64,000 nt of DNA. Origin: Nemertoderma westbladi. Lineage: Eukaryota; Xenacoelomorpha; Nemertodermatida; Nemertodermatidae. Numbering within the stretch: position 1 is the stretch's first letter; every line of letters begins with the position of its first letter. Of this stretch, positions 1 through 10,020 are shown piece after piece. The notes under the pieces were generated by a model. It was not told the origin of the DNA. It saw only the letters and a list, made by a program, of their open reading frames with translations, and ran no database searches. The stretch spans positions 62,001 to 126,000 of the forward strand of contig JAUCBJ010004651.1 in the NCBI GenBank assembly GCA_032718475.1. Reading direction: 5' to 3'. The position numbers and the translations under genes are program-made.

Positions 1-306
1 TCCTAAAGGAACTGTTAATATTTCCCGAAAGTTAATAATATCTGTCAGAAATTAATTATTAGTGATCTATCGAATAATACAATAGGTTTACACTGCAACC
101 TTACACTGCAATAATAAAATCTAAGCATCCGAATTCAGCCTCCCGGGTGTAGATCCATCGGGTGAATGATCGCGCATGGGCTGGCTTCGGCTAATGTTTT
201 GTTTATTAGCATAAAATATTGTCGTATGCTAAAGGTGTGTTAATTAACTAAAAGACATATAAATTTTGGCAGGTTAAACTGCTAAAGGTCTTCAAAAGCG
301 CGAACA
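1..306 (+). mobile_element. Element A, partial 5' LTR (3' portion only)
   Basis: This stretch matches 10762-11067 with no difference I could find by eye, and both end in GCGAACA. The window starts inside the LTR, so about 741 bp of its 5' part lie upstream. It contains the R/U5 side of the LTR, including an AATAAA-type signal, but not the CCAAT and TATA region seen in the 3' copy. Identity of the two LTRs implies a recent insertion, since both LTRs are made identical at integration and then diverge. Confidence 0.9.
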
Positions 307-2587
307 GTAACAGTTATAATCTTATTGCAGTAGGCAATAAGGTTGCAAGTGTAGGCATTAAATACAGTTTAATACTGTTCTGTCGAACAGTAACAGTTAA
401 CGATCTTATTGCAGTAAGCAATAAGGTTGCAAAATACCGTAGTGACCGGTAAAACTGAACCGGTACTTCTGCAGGTCAGTAGGCCTAACTGTCATCACCG
501 GTACCGGTACTGCTGTACAAGTACATTTAGTATTATTTCGATTGTGATCTATTGTATATTGTAGGCTGCCAGGGGAATAGGGATTGATCACCCCTCATTC
601 TTTTGTATAGTTTACTTATTTCTGTCGGTTTTATTTACTAGTAGGCTAATATTGAGCAGAAGGCGTGTGACCCTGCTCAGATTGTTCAGATAATTGTAGG
701 CTGAGCTGCTGTCTGACTGTTGTTGAGTTTGGAGAGATTACGGCATGTGTAGAGTTGGTCTGATCAAGTGCCGTTAGTAAGTTGGGGCAGCCATATGCTG
801 AAGGTCAATCCCCTCTTAAAGAATAAGTCGTACTACCGTGTTAGAACGCATACTAACTAACAGTTTCAGAATCTGCATATACTGTAGTTTATTTAGGCTT
901 GATCGTAGTCTGCCAGTGTTTTAGTCTGTGTTTGTTTGTGTGGTCTGTTCAGGTACCGTAATAGTTATTACTCAAATATTTTGTAGGCTAGATTGTTGTC
1001 TAGCTATTTTTAGGTCTGAAGGGATTGCTGCGTGTGTAGAGTTGGTCTGATCAAGTGCCGTTAGTAAGTTGGGGCAGCCATAAGCGGTAAGGTCAATCCC
1101 CTCTTAAAGAGTAAGTCGTACTACCGTGTTAGAACGCATACTAACTAACAGTTTCAGAATCTGCACATACTGTAGTTTTTTTAGGCTTGATAGTAGTTTG
1201 CCAGCGTTTGGTTTGTATTTGTTTGAGTATTCTCTACGGGTAGCGTAATATTTATTATTCAGAGTTTATGCGATTATTCGCAACATTCATGTCCCCAAGT
1301 TTATTCCTACAGTAATTGTGCTTGTTATACATACCGTTATAGTTAAACTAACCCCGGTACTACATCAGGGCTGCTTGGCGTAGGTAAAGACTGACGACTT
1401 TGTGCTTCGGTCACTCCAGCAGATGCCGTGGTTCTTTTAACTGTTCAAGTATATTTAACTACTGATTATTTGTTATACCGGTACTTGTACCTAATTTAGG
1501 GTTTAGTGTACAGTGCTTTCCGAAGTAATTAGTGTAGGCAGTATATTTGTGTTGTAAAGTGGTTGATAGGCACATTCGTTAGCTCTATTAGCTACTGGGT
1601 AGGAACAATCCGTGATACATAACGTAGTACCTATAGCGATACGGTTATAGGTCGTCAGGCGGTGGTATTTTCCTATCTGGACAACGCAGTGTATTTACTA
1701 CTACTTATTATTTTCAAATACCGTAGTACCCTGTTCATTGTAATAACCAGAATTCTAACCCTTTGTTAGGCTGGTTTGTAGACTTCCTGTAAAATTACCC
1801 TAAAAATTTTGTACGTAATATTTTTGTTGTGTTTAATTAGAGAATTAATCTCACCCATATCGTAAGTAATTTGTAGTATTAAGTAACTTAGGTAAATTAG
1901 AATTATCAGTTTTAGTGTCTCAATAAGTAACACTTCACTGACAGCGCACAGCTTCTGTGTAGTGATTCCCCCAGAAATAATAACATTTATTTCAAATATT
2001 GACAAAAAACCCATTTAAACGGGTATATATCTATTATAAATCAACTCAAACGATTTATAAGTAGTAGGCCTGCCATACAACAACTAGGTCTCAAAATCAG
2101 TTGGACTACTGCTTAAATAACGGTAACAAAGTAAGTTAAAGTAACCAAGTAACCCTAAATATTCAGAAATTCAATTATTCTAAAATAATTGACATACCGG
2201 TATTTACCATAGGCTTATTATATTTATTTCTATAAATTTGAGCTGAAATCATACCGGTATTCTGTAATCAATTTTAGTTCATAGTTATACTTTATATATA
2301 TTATAAGTGTAAGCTGTATACCGGTATCCACGATAGGCCTATTATATATTTATATATTTATATATATATTTGTGCTAAATTTATACACCGGTACTCTGTG
2401 GCAAATCTAGTCTGTAATAATACTTATATATACTATAAGCATACCGGTATTCTGATATAATATATATATATCCCGCTATATTAAGTAGCAGTATCGGTAA
2501 TTAATTATTAGGCTAGCAGTGATACTGAATTACTAGACTTGCTTTAACTGTATTTATAGCCGTAGGCATTCAACTGTGTAAACAAAC
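307..2587 (+). other. Element A 5' leader, non-coding
   Basis: Between the 5' LTR and the first ORF lie 2.3 kb without a credible coding region. Two internal duplications are visible. Sequence 301-350, starting with the last six bases of the LTR, recurs at 384-433, and each copy holds a hairpin with the 8-bp stem CTTATTGC/GCAATAAG (321-341 and 405-425). A block at 747-918 recurs at 1033-1204. The distal part is AT-rich with several ACCGGTA words. I could not identify a primer-binding site matching a tRNA end directly after the LTR. Confidence 0.6.
747..1204 (+). repeat. Duplicated leader block (747-918 and 1033-1204)
   Basis: Two copies about 286 bp apart start with TGTGTAGAGTTGGTCTGATC and end near GGCTTGAT.GTAGT.TGCCAG. 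By eye they differ at only a few positions. They lie in the untranslated leader of element A. The role is unknown; packaging or translation-control elements are often found in such leaders. Confidence 0.85.
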
Positions 2588-5500
2588 ATGTCGGACACAA
2601 CCCAATCACTGTCGGATAGTCTTTTGGAAAGTGTTAGAATGACTGTTAGACAGTGTCTTAAAAAGATCAGTGACCCAGATCCCAGTATAGAACATCCTAG
2701 ATCCAAGTCTAAGTCACCTCCTGCTGTAAGAAAGGCCATCCCTACCGTAGTAGTGTCAGACCCTAGACTAGTAGAACACCGTAGGTCTATCATCGGAACT
2801 CGGGCCCAAGTCAAGCGGGATCAAGAAGCAGCTATCAAACAGCAGCAACCTCCTAGCCCAGAACCTAGTTCTCAGCGGCCCGATGGCTCCAGTAGTTCGG
2901 ATACTGCTGAGCGGAGACCCGAACACGGAGCGAAGATGGCGGATACGGTTTATGATGAGCGACCAACCTTTGAAGAATCAACCGACGCTGCTTCTCCTCA
3001 AGTGGAAAGCGAAGTGGAAAGCGAAGTGGAAAGCGAAGTGGAAAGCGAATTAACAGCAGCAGAGAAGCCGCGAACTAGAGATGCCATTGACATCTATCTG
3101 TCAGACTATCAGCGATTCATAGGAGACGAAGAGTTGAGGAGACGACTGTCTGGACTTCGCCCTAATAGTGAAGGAACCAAGCTTGTGTTGGACGCACTCG
3201 ATGCCGAAATGTTAACTGCAAACCAAGCTGAATGTGATGAAAAACTCCGCCTCACTAGAGTCCGAGAAGAACAAGTAAAGAAAGAACTGATAGAGACAAG
3301 AAGGGTAGCAGCAGCAGAAGCAGCGGAAGCAGAAGCAGAAAGAAAGGCAAAAGCGGCGGAAGCAGAAGCCGAAAGAAAGGCAAAGGTGGCAGAAGCACAG
3401 CGGAGAGCTTCTGAGGAGACTATTCGATTAGAGTTGGAAAATCTGCAAGAGACACAAGACAGTATAAATAAACAGTTTACTGCTAATCAAATGCAGATGA
3501 TGAGAAAATCTACTCCCAGACGTCAGGGATACACATCATCGGAGGAAGGCGAGACCACCGATCCTGAAGGCGGAGGAAATAGATCTCATCTAAGTAGGCG
3601 TAGAAAAACATCTTACCGTCACAAATTGCCTGATTTGCCCCCAGCTGTTAGAAGACAACTAGCTAGCACAGACTTAGGTAGTACAGAACCCACAGAACAA
3701 ATTATTCAGGTCACAAGACTCCCTACAATAGTTGATGAGCCTGAAATAATTAGGCCTGTCGTTCCCAAAGTCACTTCTGTGTTAGAGACCCCTGTACTTC
3801 CAGAGCTTAACTCTAAATTCCCTTTACATAGTACTACACTGCCTGTACCCGGTGGAACAGTCCATGCAAATACCCCTGTCCAGATAGCAGAGAGAGAAAT
3901 CAATAATTTGTCTCCCGTCGTCCCGCGTCAGCCCGCTACTATGTTGGCGACTCCTGCTTCGGCGGTTGAGTGGGTGGAAGAGGGACGGCGGGGGATGAAT
4001 CTCCTGCTAGGACAGATGCAGGAGACTGTCCACCAACTTAAGGGAACAGTGAGGGAAGGTAGAGCAGAGTTGCAAGAAGTGCAGCAAAGTATCGCACTAG
4101 AACGCGATAAATTAGTCAATATACAAAAGGGCATACCAATACCCCCTGTAACATTGTGTCAACCTGTTAGGTCTGAAGTATTACATGCGCAAGGTGTGGA
4201 GCCTACACGCATCTATACTGCTAGTGAAGTAGAAACTCCTATAGCAAACCCTATTAAGGGTGATTATAGACCTGTTATTAATGATATTCCCTATAGACCT
4301 GATAATGATCCGAGAAATTTATATACCGATAATTCGATATTAAATAACACGATGGCCCAAGAAAGCTTTATGCGTCAGATGGCTAGAACAGAAGCCCGCC
4401 AAGCGGTCAAAGTGGGAGAGATCGTCAAATTCAATGGAGATGAGATGAAATGGTTACCTTTCAACGAATATTACAAAGATAGCATACAGAACTCTGTACT
4501 ATCTAACGGAGAGAAACTTAGATTCCTCATCAAGTGCTTGGAAGGACCTCCCAAGTTAATGGCGTTAAAGTTTATTGGACATCCAGATGGATTAAGACAA
4601 GTTTGGGATACATTAAACATCAGGTATGGTAACAAGGATAACATAGCTAAGTATTTGTATGCAAAATTAGTAGCCCCCAGACACTTCCTTAGTAGCGGGA
4701 TTATAGAGTTTTCAGATGAAATTCAAGAGATCTGTAGACAACTGGACTGGTTAGGTAAGTCGCATGAATATCAGAGTTCCATGGTTATTGGAGCCGTAGT
4801 CTCTACTTTACCAAAGGGTGGAGTATGTACACGCTGGGACAAGAAAGTGTTGTACATGAATGAACAACAACGACGAAGTCCTACCATGGCTGATCTCATG
4901 TCCTTCTTAGATAATGAAGTAAAATTACAACTCATAAAGCAGTCCAGAGAGAAAACATCGGAAAATAAGGTAAGTGAGAAACCCGTTTCTAGGAGAAGGA
5001 TAATACCAGTGTGTTATACTGACGACGGCGAAAGCCAAGCTTCTCAAGAAGAGGACAGCGGGAAAGACACCGAACGATCTTACTATGACAACAAGACCTA
5101 TAAAGACGTAAGTAAATACAAGTCTCGAACCAGTGACAGGAGAGAACAGGTAACAACAACTCCTCCTACGTCACCTAAGAGAATTCACGGAAGAAAGCCC
5201 GAAGAAAGAACGAGAGTGCAGAACGTTAACCAAGTTAAGGTGAGTAACATCAAACCAAAATGTGCGATGTGCGACGGGCCCCACCGTTTGAGTGCGTGTG
5301 CAGAATTCCTAAAGAAATCCCTGGCAGATAGACGTGGAGTCCTGTGGGATAAGCGGTTATGTTATAACTGTCTCAGACGCGGACACCAGCGGCGAACCTG
5401 TTACTCTGACGCAAGGTGTGCCAAGTGCGGCGCGAAACATCATAGCTTGTTGCACACGGAATTCGAACGAAACAGCCCGAGTCAGGTAAGTGAGCCCAAA

Positions 5501-6691
5501 TCACATGTCCAATTCAGTGATGTGAACGACACTGACCAAAGTTCTGAGTGGGAAGGATTCTATACGGACGAATTCTCCGATGCCAACGAATCCTGTTATC
5601 TAATAAATACCGCAGTGTATCGAGCACTTACGTACGAAAAAGACACCGACACGGAGTTCCCCCCAACCACCTTTGACAAACAACCATCTTGGAAAGCTCC
5701 AGCTTCCAACGTAGGAATCAGAGAATTTCCTGTAGTTCAAGTAAGAGTTCACGGTCTTAACAAAAGCTACATAGTGAACGCCCTCCTTGACTCCGGCAGC
5801 ACAGGAACATTCATCGATCAAGAACTAGCCGAAGATATCTTTGCTGGACAACCCAAGTTCCGGACTAAATTGAATATGTCAGGAATTATGCAGGTTTGGA
5901 AATCTACCCTAACGGCAGATTACTATGTAGGTGTGTTGTCCACCCCCCAGGATAAGTTAGGAACACAAGGTATAAGGTCAGTAAAAATGGTGGCTATAAA
6001 GAACTTTGCTACTACTCAAGCAGAACCTTATAACTGGGACGAGGACGAGTGCATCCAACATCTTGAGATACCTCGATTCCAAACCGATTATCCTGGAGTG
6101 CAAATACTCATCGGCCAAAACGCGCATGAGGCGCTCGAGCCATTAGAGAAACGGCCTGCTCAACCACAGCCACTACAAACCTATGCGGTAAGAACTAGAG
6201 TAGGTTGGTACTTCACTGGCCCTTCCCGTAGAACTCTCAAAGAGAGATTACCTCAACAACAGGTATACCAAGTAAAGGGGGAAGTGGAGAGCAGTGATGT
6301 GGACGACCCAACTGAGGGAACACCATACTCCTCAGATAATGACGATATTAACTCCAATGTAGATCAATGGAGACATTGCCTTGGGACGATTAATCCAGCC
6401 GACATCGCTTCCAGAGGAGCAACTCCTCAAGAACTGATAGATACTCCAGGCTGGATAGGTGGATCCGACTCCTTAAGAAAAGAAGAAGAAGAATGGCCTC
6501 CTCATCTTACCACGGCAGAAATTAGACAGGCCAAGGGAGCGGAGAAAGTAACACCACAACTCAATCGCCCAGCTAGTCGTTTATGTTCACTGGAAAGAGA
6601 CCGAAAACTGTCCGAAAACTATGGAAGGCAAAATACTCTTCCTACGACTACTTCCCTAATCCGACAAATATCTAGGGACTCCATAACGTGA
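2588..6691 (+). CDS. Element A ORF1: BEL/Pao-type Gag-protease with RT deleted
   Basis: A 1367-residue intact ORF. It encodes an N-terminal Ser/Pro-rich region, an acidic EVES repeat near residues 139-155, an Ala/Glu/Lys coiled coil around 240-275, and a capsid-like region resembling the BEL/Pao Gag family (DUF1759) around 600-790. A cluster of Cys/His zinc knuckles spans about 890-955, and a retropepsin-like aspartyl protease (DUF1758 type) has its DSGST motif near 1068. From about residue 1260 comes a segment around NPADIASRG, which in BEL/Pao Pol lies at the end of RNase H. Reverse transcriptase, most of RNase H and integrase are therefore absent, yet the reading frame is continuous across the junction near 6365. 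The start is the first ATG of the ORF, in AAACATGT context. The product would form particles and mature them but cannot copy itself; enzymes must come from elsewhere. Family assignment is from motifs, not a search. Confidence 0.88.
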   Translation: MSDTTQSLSDSLLESVRMTVRQCLKKISDPDPSIEHPRSKSKSPPAVRKAIPTVVVSDPRLVEHRRSIIGTRAQVKRDQEAAIKQQQPPSPEPSSQRPDGSSSSDTAERRPEHGAKMADTVYDERPTFEESTDAASPQVESEVESEVESEVESELTAAEKPRTRDAIDIYLSDYQRFIGDEELRRRLSGLRPNSEGTKLVLDALDAEMLTANQAECDEKLRLTRVREEQVKKELIETRRVAAAEAAEAEAERKAKAAEAEAERKAKVAEAQRRASEETIRLELENLQETQDSINKQFTANQMQMMRKSTPRRQGYTSSEEGETTDPEGGGNRSHLSRRRKTSYRHKLPDLPPAVRRQLASTDLGSTEPTEQIIQVTRLPTIVDEPEIIRPVVPKVTSVLETPVLPELNSKFPLHSTTLPVPGGTVHANTPVQIAEREINNLSPVVPRQPATMLATPASAVEWVEEGRRGMNLLLGQMQETVHQLKGTVREGRAELQEVQQSIALERDKLVNIQKGIPIPPVTLCQPVRSEVLHAQGVEPTRIYTASEVETPIANPIKGDYRPVINDIPYRPDNDPRNLYTDNSILNNTMAQESFMRQMARTEARQAVKVGEIVKFNGDEMKWLPFNEYYKDSIQNSVLSNGEKLRFLIKCLEGPPKLMALKFIGHPDGLRQVWDTLNIRYGNKDNIAKYLYAKLVAPRHFLSSGIIEFSDEIQEICRQLDWLGKSHEYQSSMVIGAVVSTLPKGGVCTRWDKKVLYMNEQQRRSPTMADLMSFLDNEVKLQLIKQSREKTSENKVSEKPVSRRRIIPVCYTDDGESQASQEEDSGKDTERSYYDNKTYKDVSKYKSRTSDRREQVTTTPPTSPKRIHGRKPEERTRVQNVNQVKVSNIKPKCAMCDGPHRLSACAEFLKKSLADRRGVLWDKRLCYNCLRRGHQRRTCYSDARCAKCGAKHHSLLHTEFERNSPSQVSEPKSHVQFSDVNDTDQSSEWEGFYTDEFSDANESCYLINTAVYRALTYEKDTDTEFPPTTFDKQPSWKAPASNVGIREFPVVQVRVHGLNKSYIVNALLDSGSTGTFIDQELAEDIFAGQPKFRTKLNMSGIMQVWKSTLTADYYVGVLSTPQDKLGTQGIRSVKMVAIKNFATTQAEPYNWDEDECIQHLEIPRFQTDYPGVQILIGQNAHEALEPLEKRPAQPQPLQTYAVRTRVGWYFTGPSRRTLKERLPQQQVYQVKGEVESSDVDDPTEGTPYSSDNDDINSNVDQWRHCLGTINPADIASRGATPQELIDTPGWIGGSDSLRKEEEEWPPHLTTAEIRQAKGAEKVTPQLNRPASRLCSLERDRKLSENYGRQNTLPTTTSLIRQISRDSIT

Positions 6692-8104
6692 TAGCATGTG
6701 GAGTGGGCGTGTGGCTATATCATTTTATATTTGTTTTTATTTTATATTTATGTATGTATTATTATGTAATTTTATTATAATCGTTTTCTTTAATTTTATT
6801 TAGTAGAATGTTATTTTAGAATATTTAGTAAATTAGTGCAATATATTAGTGTTTATTACGTATTTAATTACTTACAATATATTTAGTGCGACGGCAAGAA
6901 ATAATTATTTTTCTCTTTCCTTACTGTCCGTATTATATTATAAATGCGAGACTATAGTAAGATGACATGTCAGTACTTCTTAAAGTACAATAAAGCCACT
7001 ACTATATTTAAGTATTATTGGTAGGCAGAGTATTAGGAATGCAAAGTTCAGATCCTTGTGTCTCGGCTAAGCCAAGCTCTGGGTAGACCTTGGAAACGAC
7101 TTGCCTCTTCACACTGACATTGCTTCGTGCGATATTGCTCTTCTACCTTATAACAAATAATACATATAGTAGCGTGATGTCCCTCTAACAGTAGCGTAAA
7201 TCGCAAATAAATCTGTTAAACTTTTGACCATCTGTAATTCTAGTCAATTAAGATATCGTGGCACCCACCGATATACTTGAAAGACAAATTCTAGAATCAG
7301 TGGTTAACGTCCCCAGACAAGTTCTGGAATAAATCGGTGCCCATCCTAAATATTAATTTAATATTTATTAAAATCTGTAAAATTCAGATCCGTTAACGAT
7401 TCTAGTCGATTAAGATATCGTAGCACTTACCGATACTCTTAAAAGACAAATTTTATAGAATTAAGGATCCTAAGTCCCCAGATATGCTCTGGAATAAAAT
7501 TTGTGTCAATTTAACATCAAATAATAAAATTCACGGGAATAAATTTAAATTCATATTCAAATGAATTTCATAAATTGTCATTTTGTGCAATTTATAACAT
7601 TCCCAAAATTCCAGTAATTAATAGATCATGGGAGCGGAGATTCATATTGAGTGTATTAGAGTGTGAGAATCTCCAACATATAGTCAATAGCCGATAAAAT
7701 TTATAAAATCATGCATAAAGAGGATATTGACAATTAAAGAATTACTATTAAATAACATCCCAGATCTGTATGCATGAGAATTACCCTAATTCTACCGCTA
7801 GTTTTCCATAATGTCACCATGGCAACACCCACGCTAGAATTAGAAGCAAGTTAAAGGAACAATAAAGGCTTGCCCCATTGCGTAGCATAAGAGAATACAT
7901 AGCGCACTATTAGTATCCAAGGATACATAGTAATAACGTGACATTCTGGAAGACAATGACTAACGGACAAAATGGCTTGCATGTGTGCAGTAAGTAATGA
8001 TTGTATGGAATTTGTGCGTTTATAGGTGAATGATACTACTAAAGTGTGTTTACAGTAGCTAATCGCAATTGTAAAGTAGCCTAACTCTACCGAGATAACC
8101 TCAA
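6692..8104 (+). other. Element A spacer between the two ORFs
   Basis: No convincing coding sequence; integrase would be expected here in an autonomous BEL/Pao element and is absent. The sequence is AT-rich. A degenerate direct repeat is visible (7231-7332 and 7375-7499), both halves containing a GATATCGT.GCAC.. word, then CCCCAGA and TCTGGAATAAA, which form a short CCAGA/TCTGG hairpin. The function is unknown. Confidence 0.55.
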
Positions 8105-8309
8105 GTGGATTCAAGCCTTTGGGACGGACAGTGGTGGGACTTGTGTCGATTATCGTTGTCGTGCTGTTGCTACATGTTGGCGCAAACACCGCGACAACGG
8201 TACATCGGCGCTGAGAAACCCACTGTCCGGGGTCAAAGACTAGTAGGCAGCGACGCCCGCTTGCCTAAATATTGACTCATACTAATATTAATAAACTCAG
8301 ATAGCAGAT
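8105..8309 (+). promoter_or_regulatory. Conserved structured leader upstream of ORF2 (element A copy)
   Basis: This block aligns with 11534-11732 of element B, whereas sequence further upstream does not. It holds a long-range stem: GGACAGTGG at 126-134 of the 8000s (8126-8134) pairs perfectly with CCACTGTCC at 8220-8228 across about 85 nt. The interval also contains GTACATCGGCGCTGAGAA and GGCAGCGACGCCCGCT, both shared with B. Such a block could be an internal promoter, a splice-acceptor region or an RNA translation element for ORF2; the sequence does not decide between them. Confidence 0.5.
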
Positions 8310-9759
8310 ATGACGGAATTAATAGAAGATGACCTTGGTATTAGAGAGCGATATACTCTACCTTTACAAGCGTTTGTGGATAGCTTGATACGCGGTGAAG
8401 CCGATCCGACTATTACGGAGGACGATGGTCATTATATCGAACCGCCGATGTCCCAAGAGCAACTTACGCGTGAATTGGACTATCGAAAATTAACCGCTCG
8501 CTATACGCATCGTAATGGTACGTATATGGACTTCTTAACTACCGGCCATCCTATCGATTTACATGATACGGACAATGTAGACACCCTAAAGGGAAATGGT
8601 TCTATTTAAATATCATACCCAGCGGAGTCGTAACGATAAACCGAGAATAGATCACGAAAATTCTATTCGTAACAGACTGGGAAGACGAACCAATATGCCT
8701 AGAATCTGAGGAGATTCAGCCTATCGCGCTCGGAACAGCGACTACGATTACAGCCTAGAATGGTATCAAAGTCCACAGTGTCTCACTGCGTACGATTATC
8801 GCCATGCCAACTATGTTTCTCGGCAACGTTGTCGGTTATGCGCATCGAGAGACCATGTTACGCCCATGGACACAAACGTCCGCTGTTCCTATTTCCACGA
8901 ACAACCGGCGATGGAAATTTATTGCGCGTATTGCAGATTTAATAATTTGCACATTTTTGCGGTTTGCCCTCAATTTATGACTCAATGTCACCATTGTCAA
9001 CTAAAGGGACATGCCAGTTTCGATTGCCCTTTTAATCACGATTTGGAAAGCGTAGATGAAATGATCACACTACGTTACATCAGAGCTTGGGAAGCGAACA
9101 CTGATTTATATTGTGATTCGCGCCATCGCTATTATCCCGGACGCGCTTACGAAGGAGTTTATGCATTACATCCTTATCTATTCGCTTCGGTTGAACAGAA
9201 ATCACGCATATCAAGTTACGAGCTACTGAAGCGCGTCGGAGAATGTATTTCAACCAAATTCGTACGCAAATTTCTCAGGAGTGTTAATCCTAGCGACCTT
9301 CATCCCTATAACTTAATCAATCATATCCGTCAGGATCCGGACTATGGAGACTTATTCGTCAACTCACACCCTGAGTTACAGGAAGTATATCGACGGCCTT
9401 ACGAGTACCGAGCCCGCGAACGCGAGTTGGAAAGAACCATTAAACCAAGGAAGTTTCTAACTGCCTATGGTCCACCCACGGCCCTCGTGCAGACCACTCG
9501 TACAGGACCCGTAAGAGCGGCTGTCTTGAAACGAGCTCTCAAAGCCGTTAGACCCCTCTCCCCGGACGTTGATGTCAATCAACCCGGTACTTCGACCGGC
9601 GGATATACCGATCGCAATCCCATACCTTCTGATGCAATCATATTGCACCCTTCACCCAGGAGTTATAGCCCTCCTCGTAAAGTGGCTCGCCCCAAAGAGA
9701 AAAGGACTCTTGCTAGCTTTAAAAAACTGCGTAAACGCCGTCCGCGCAAGAAAGACTAA
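8310..9759 (+). pseudogene. Element A ORF2, internally deleted and frameshifted
   Basis: Compared with the intact 1417-residue ORF at 11733-15986, this copy keeps the first about 92 codons (8310-8585), then shifts frame and stops at 8609. About 2.8 kb of the equivalent reading frame is missing (roughly 12097-14905 in the B copy), and the C-terminal part resumes near 8690 and is open again at 8866-9759. The C-terminal part has the three Cys/His zinc-knuckle-like motifs, a conserved middle and the basic tail ending RRPRKKD. Differences from B within the preserved parts are mostly silent. The gene is broken here although the element's LTRs are identical, so the deletion probably existed before this insertion. 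Confidence 0.9.
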
Positions 9760-10020
9760 CTGTTTAGAGTATTTACGTATATTAGAAACTGTGATTTTTG
9801 TATATTTATAGACTCAAATCCCATTTTCTGGGAGCGGTGTAAAAGCTTCTGTGGGATATAACTGGCCCCTTTTGCTTCGCAATCCAGTTTCCCCCCAGGC
9901 GCTGGAATACTCTAAAAAGGTTCTCTAACTGTATATATATTCCCCTCGCCCGCAAGGTACCGTTACAGGTGTTTTAACGGACATAAAAGTCATTCTGCTA
10001 TATACGTGTTTTAGCGGACA
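9760..10020 (+). other. Element A 3' untranslated segment
   Basis: The segment from the ORF2 stop to the 3' LTR. The first 100 bases, including CCCATTTTCTGGGAGCGGTG, match the sequence after ORF2 in element B (15987-16085), then the two diverge. No typical polypurine tract is visible directly before 10021, which leaves the exact LTR edge slightly open. Confidence 0.55.

Noticed and set aside
406-2014. Small minus-strand ORFs in the element A leader
   Set aside because: No conservation, no motifs, embedded in an untranslated leader.
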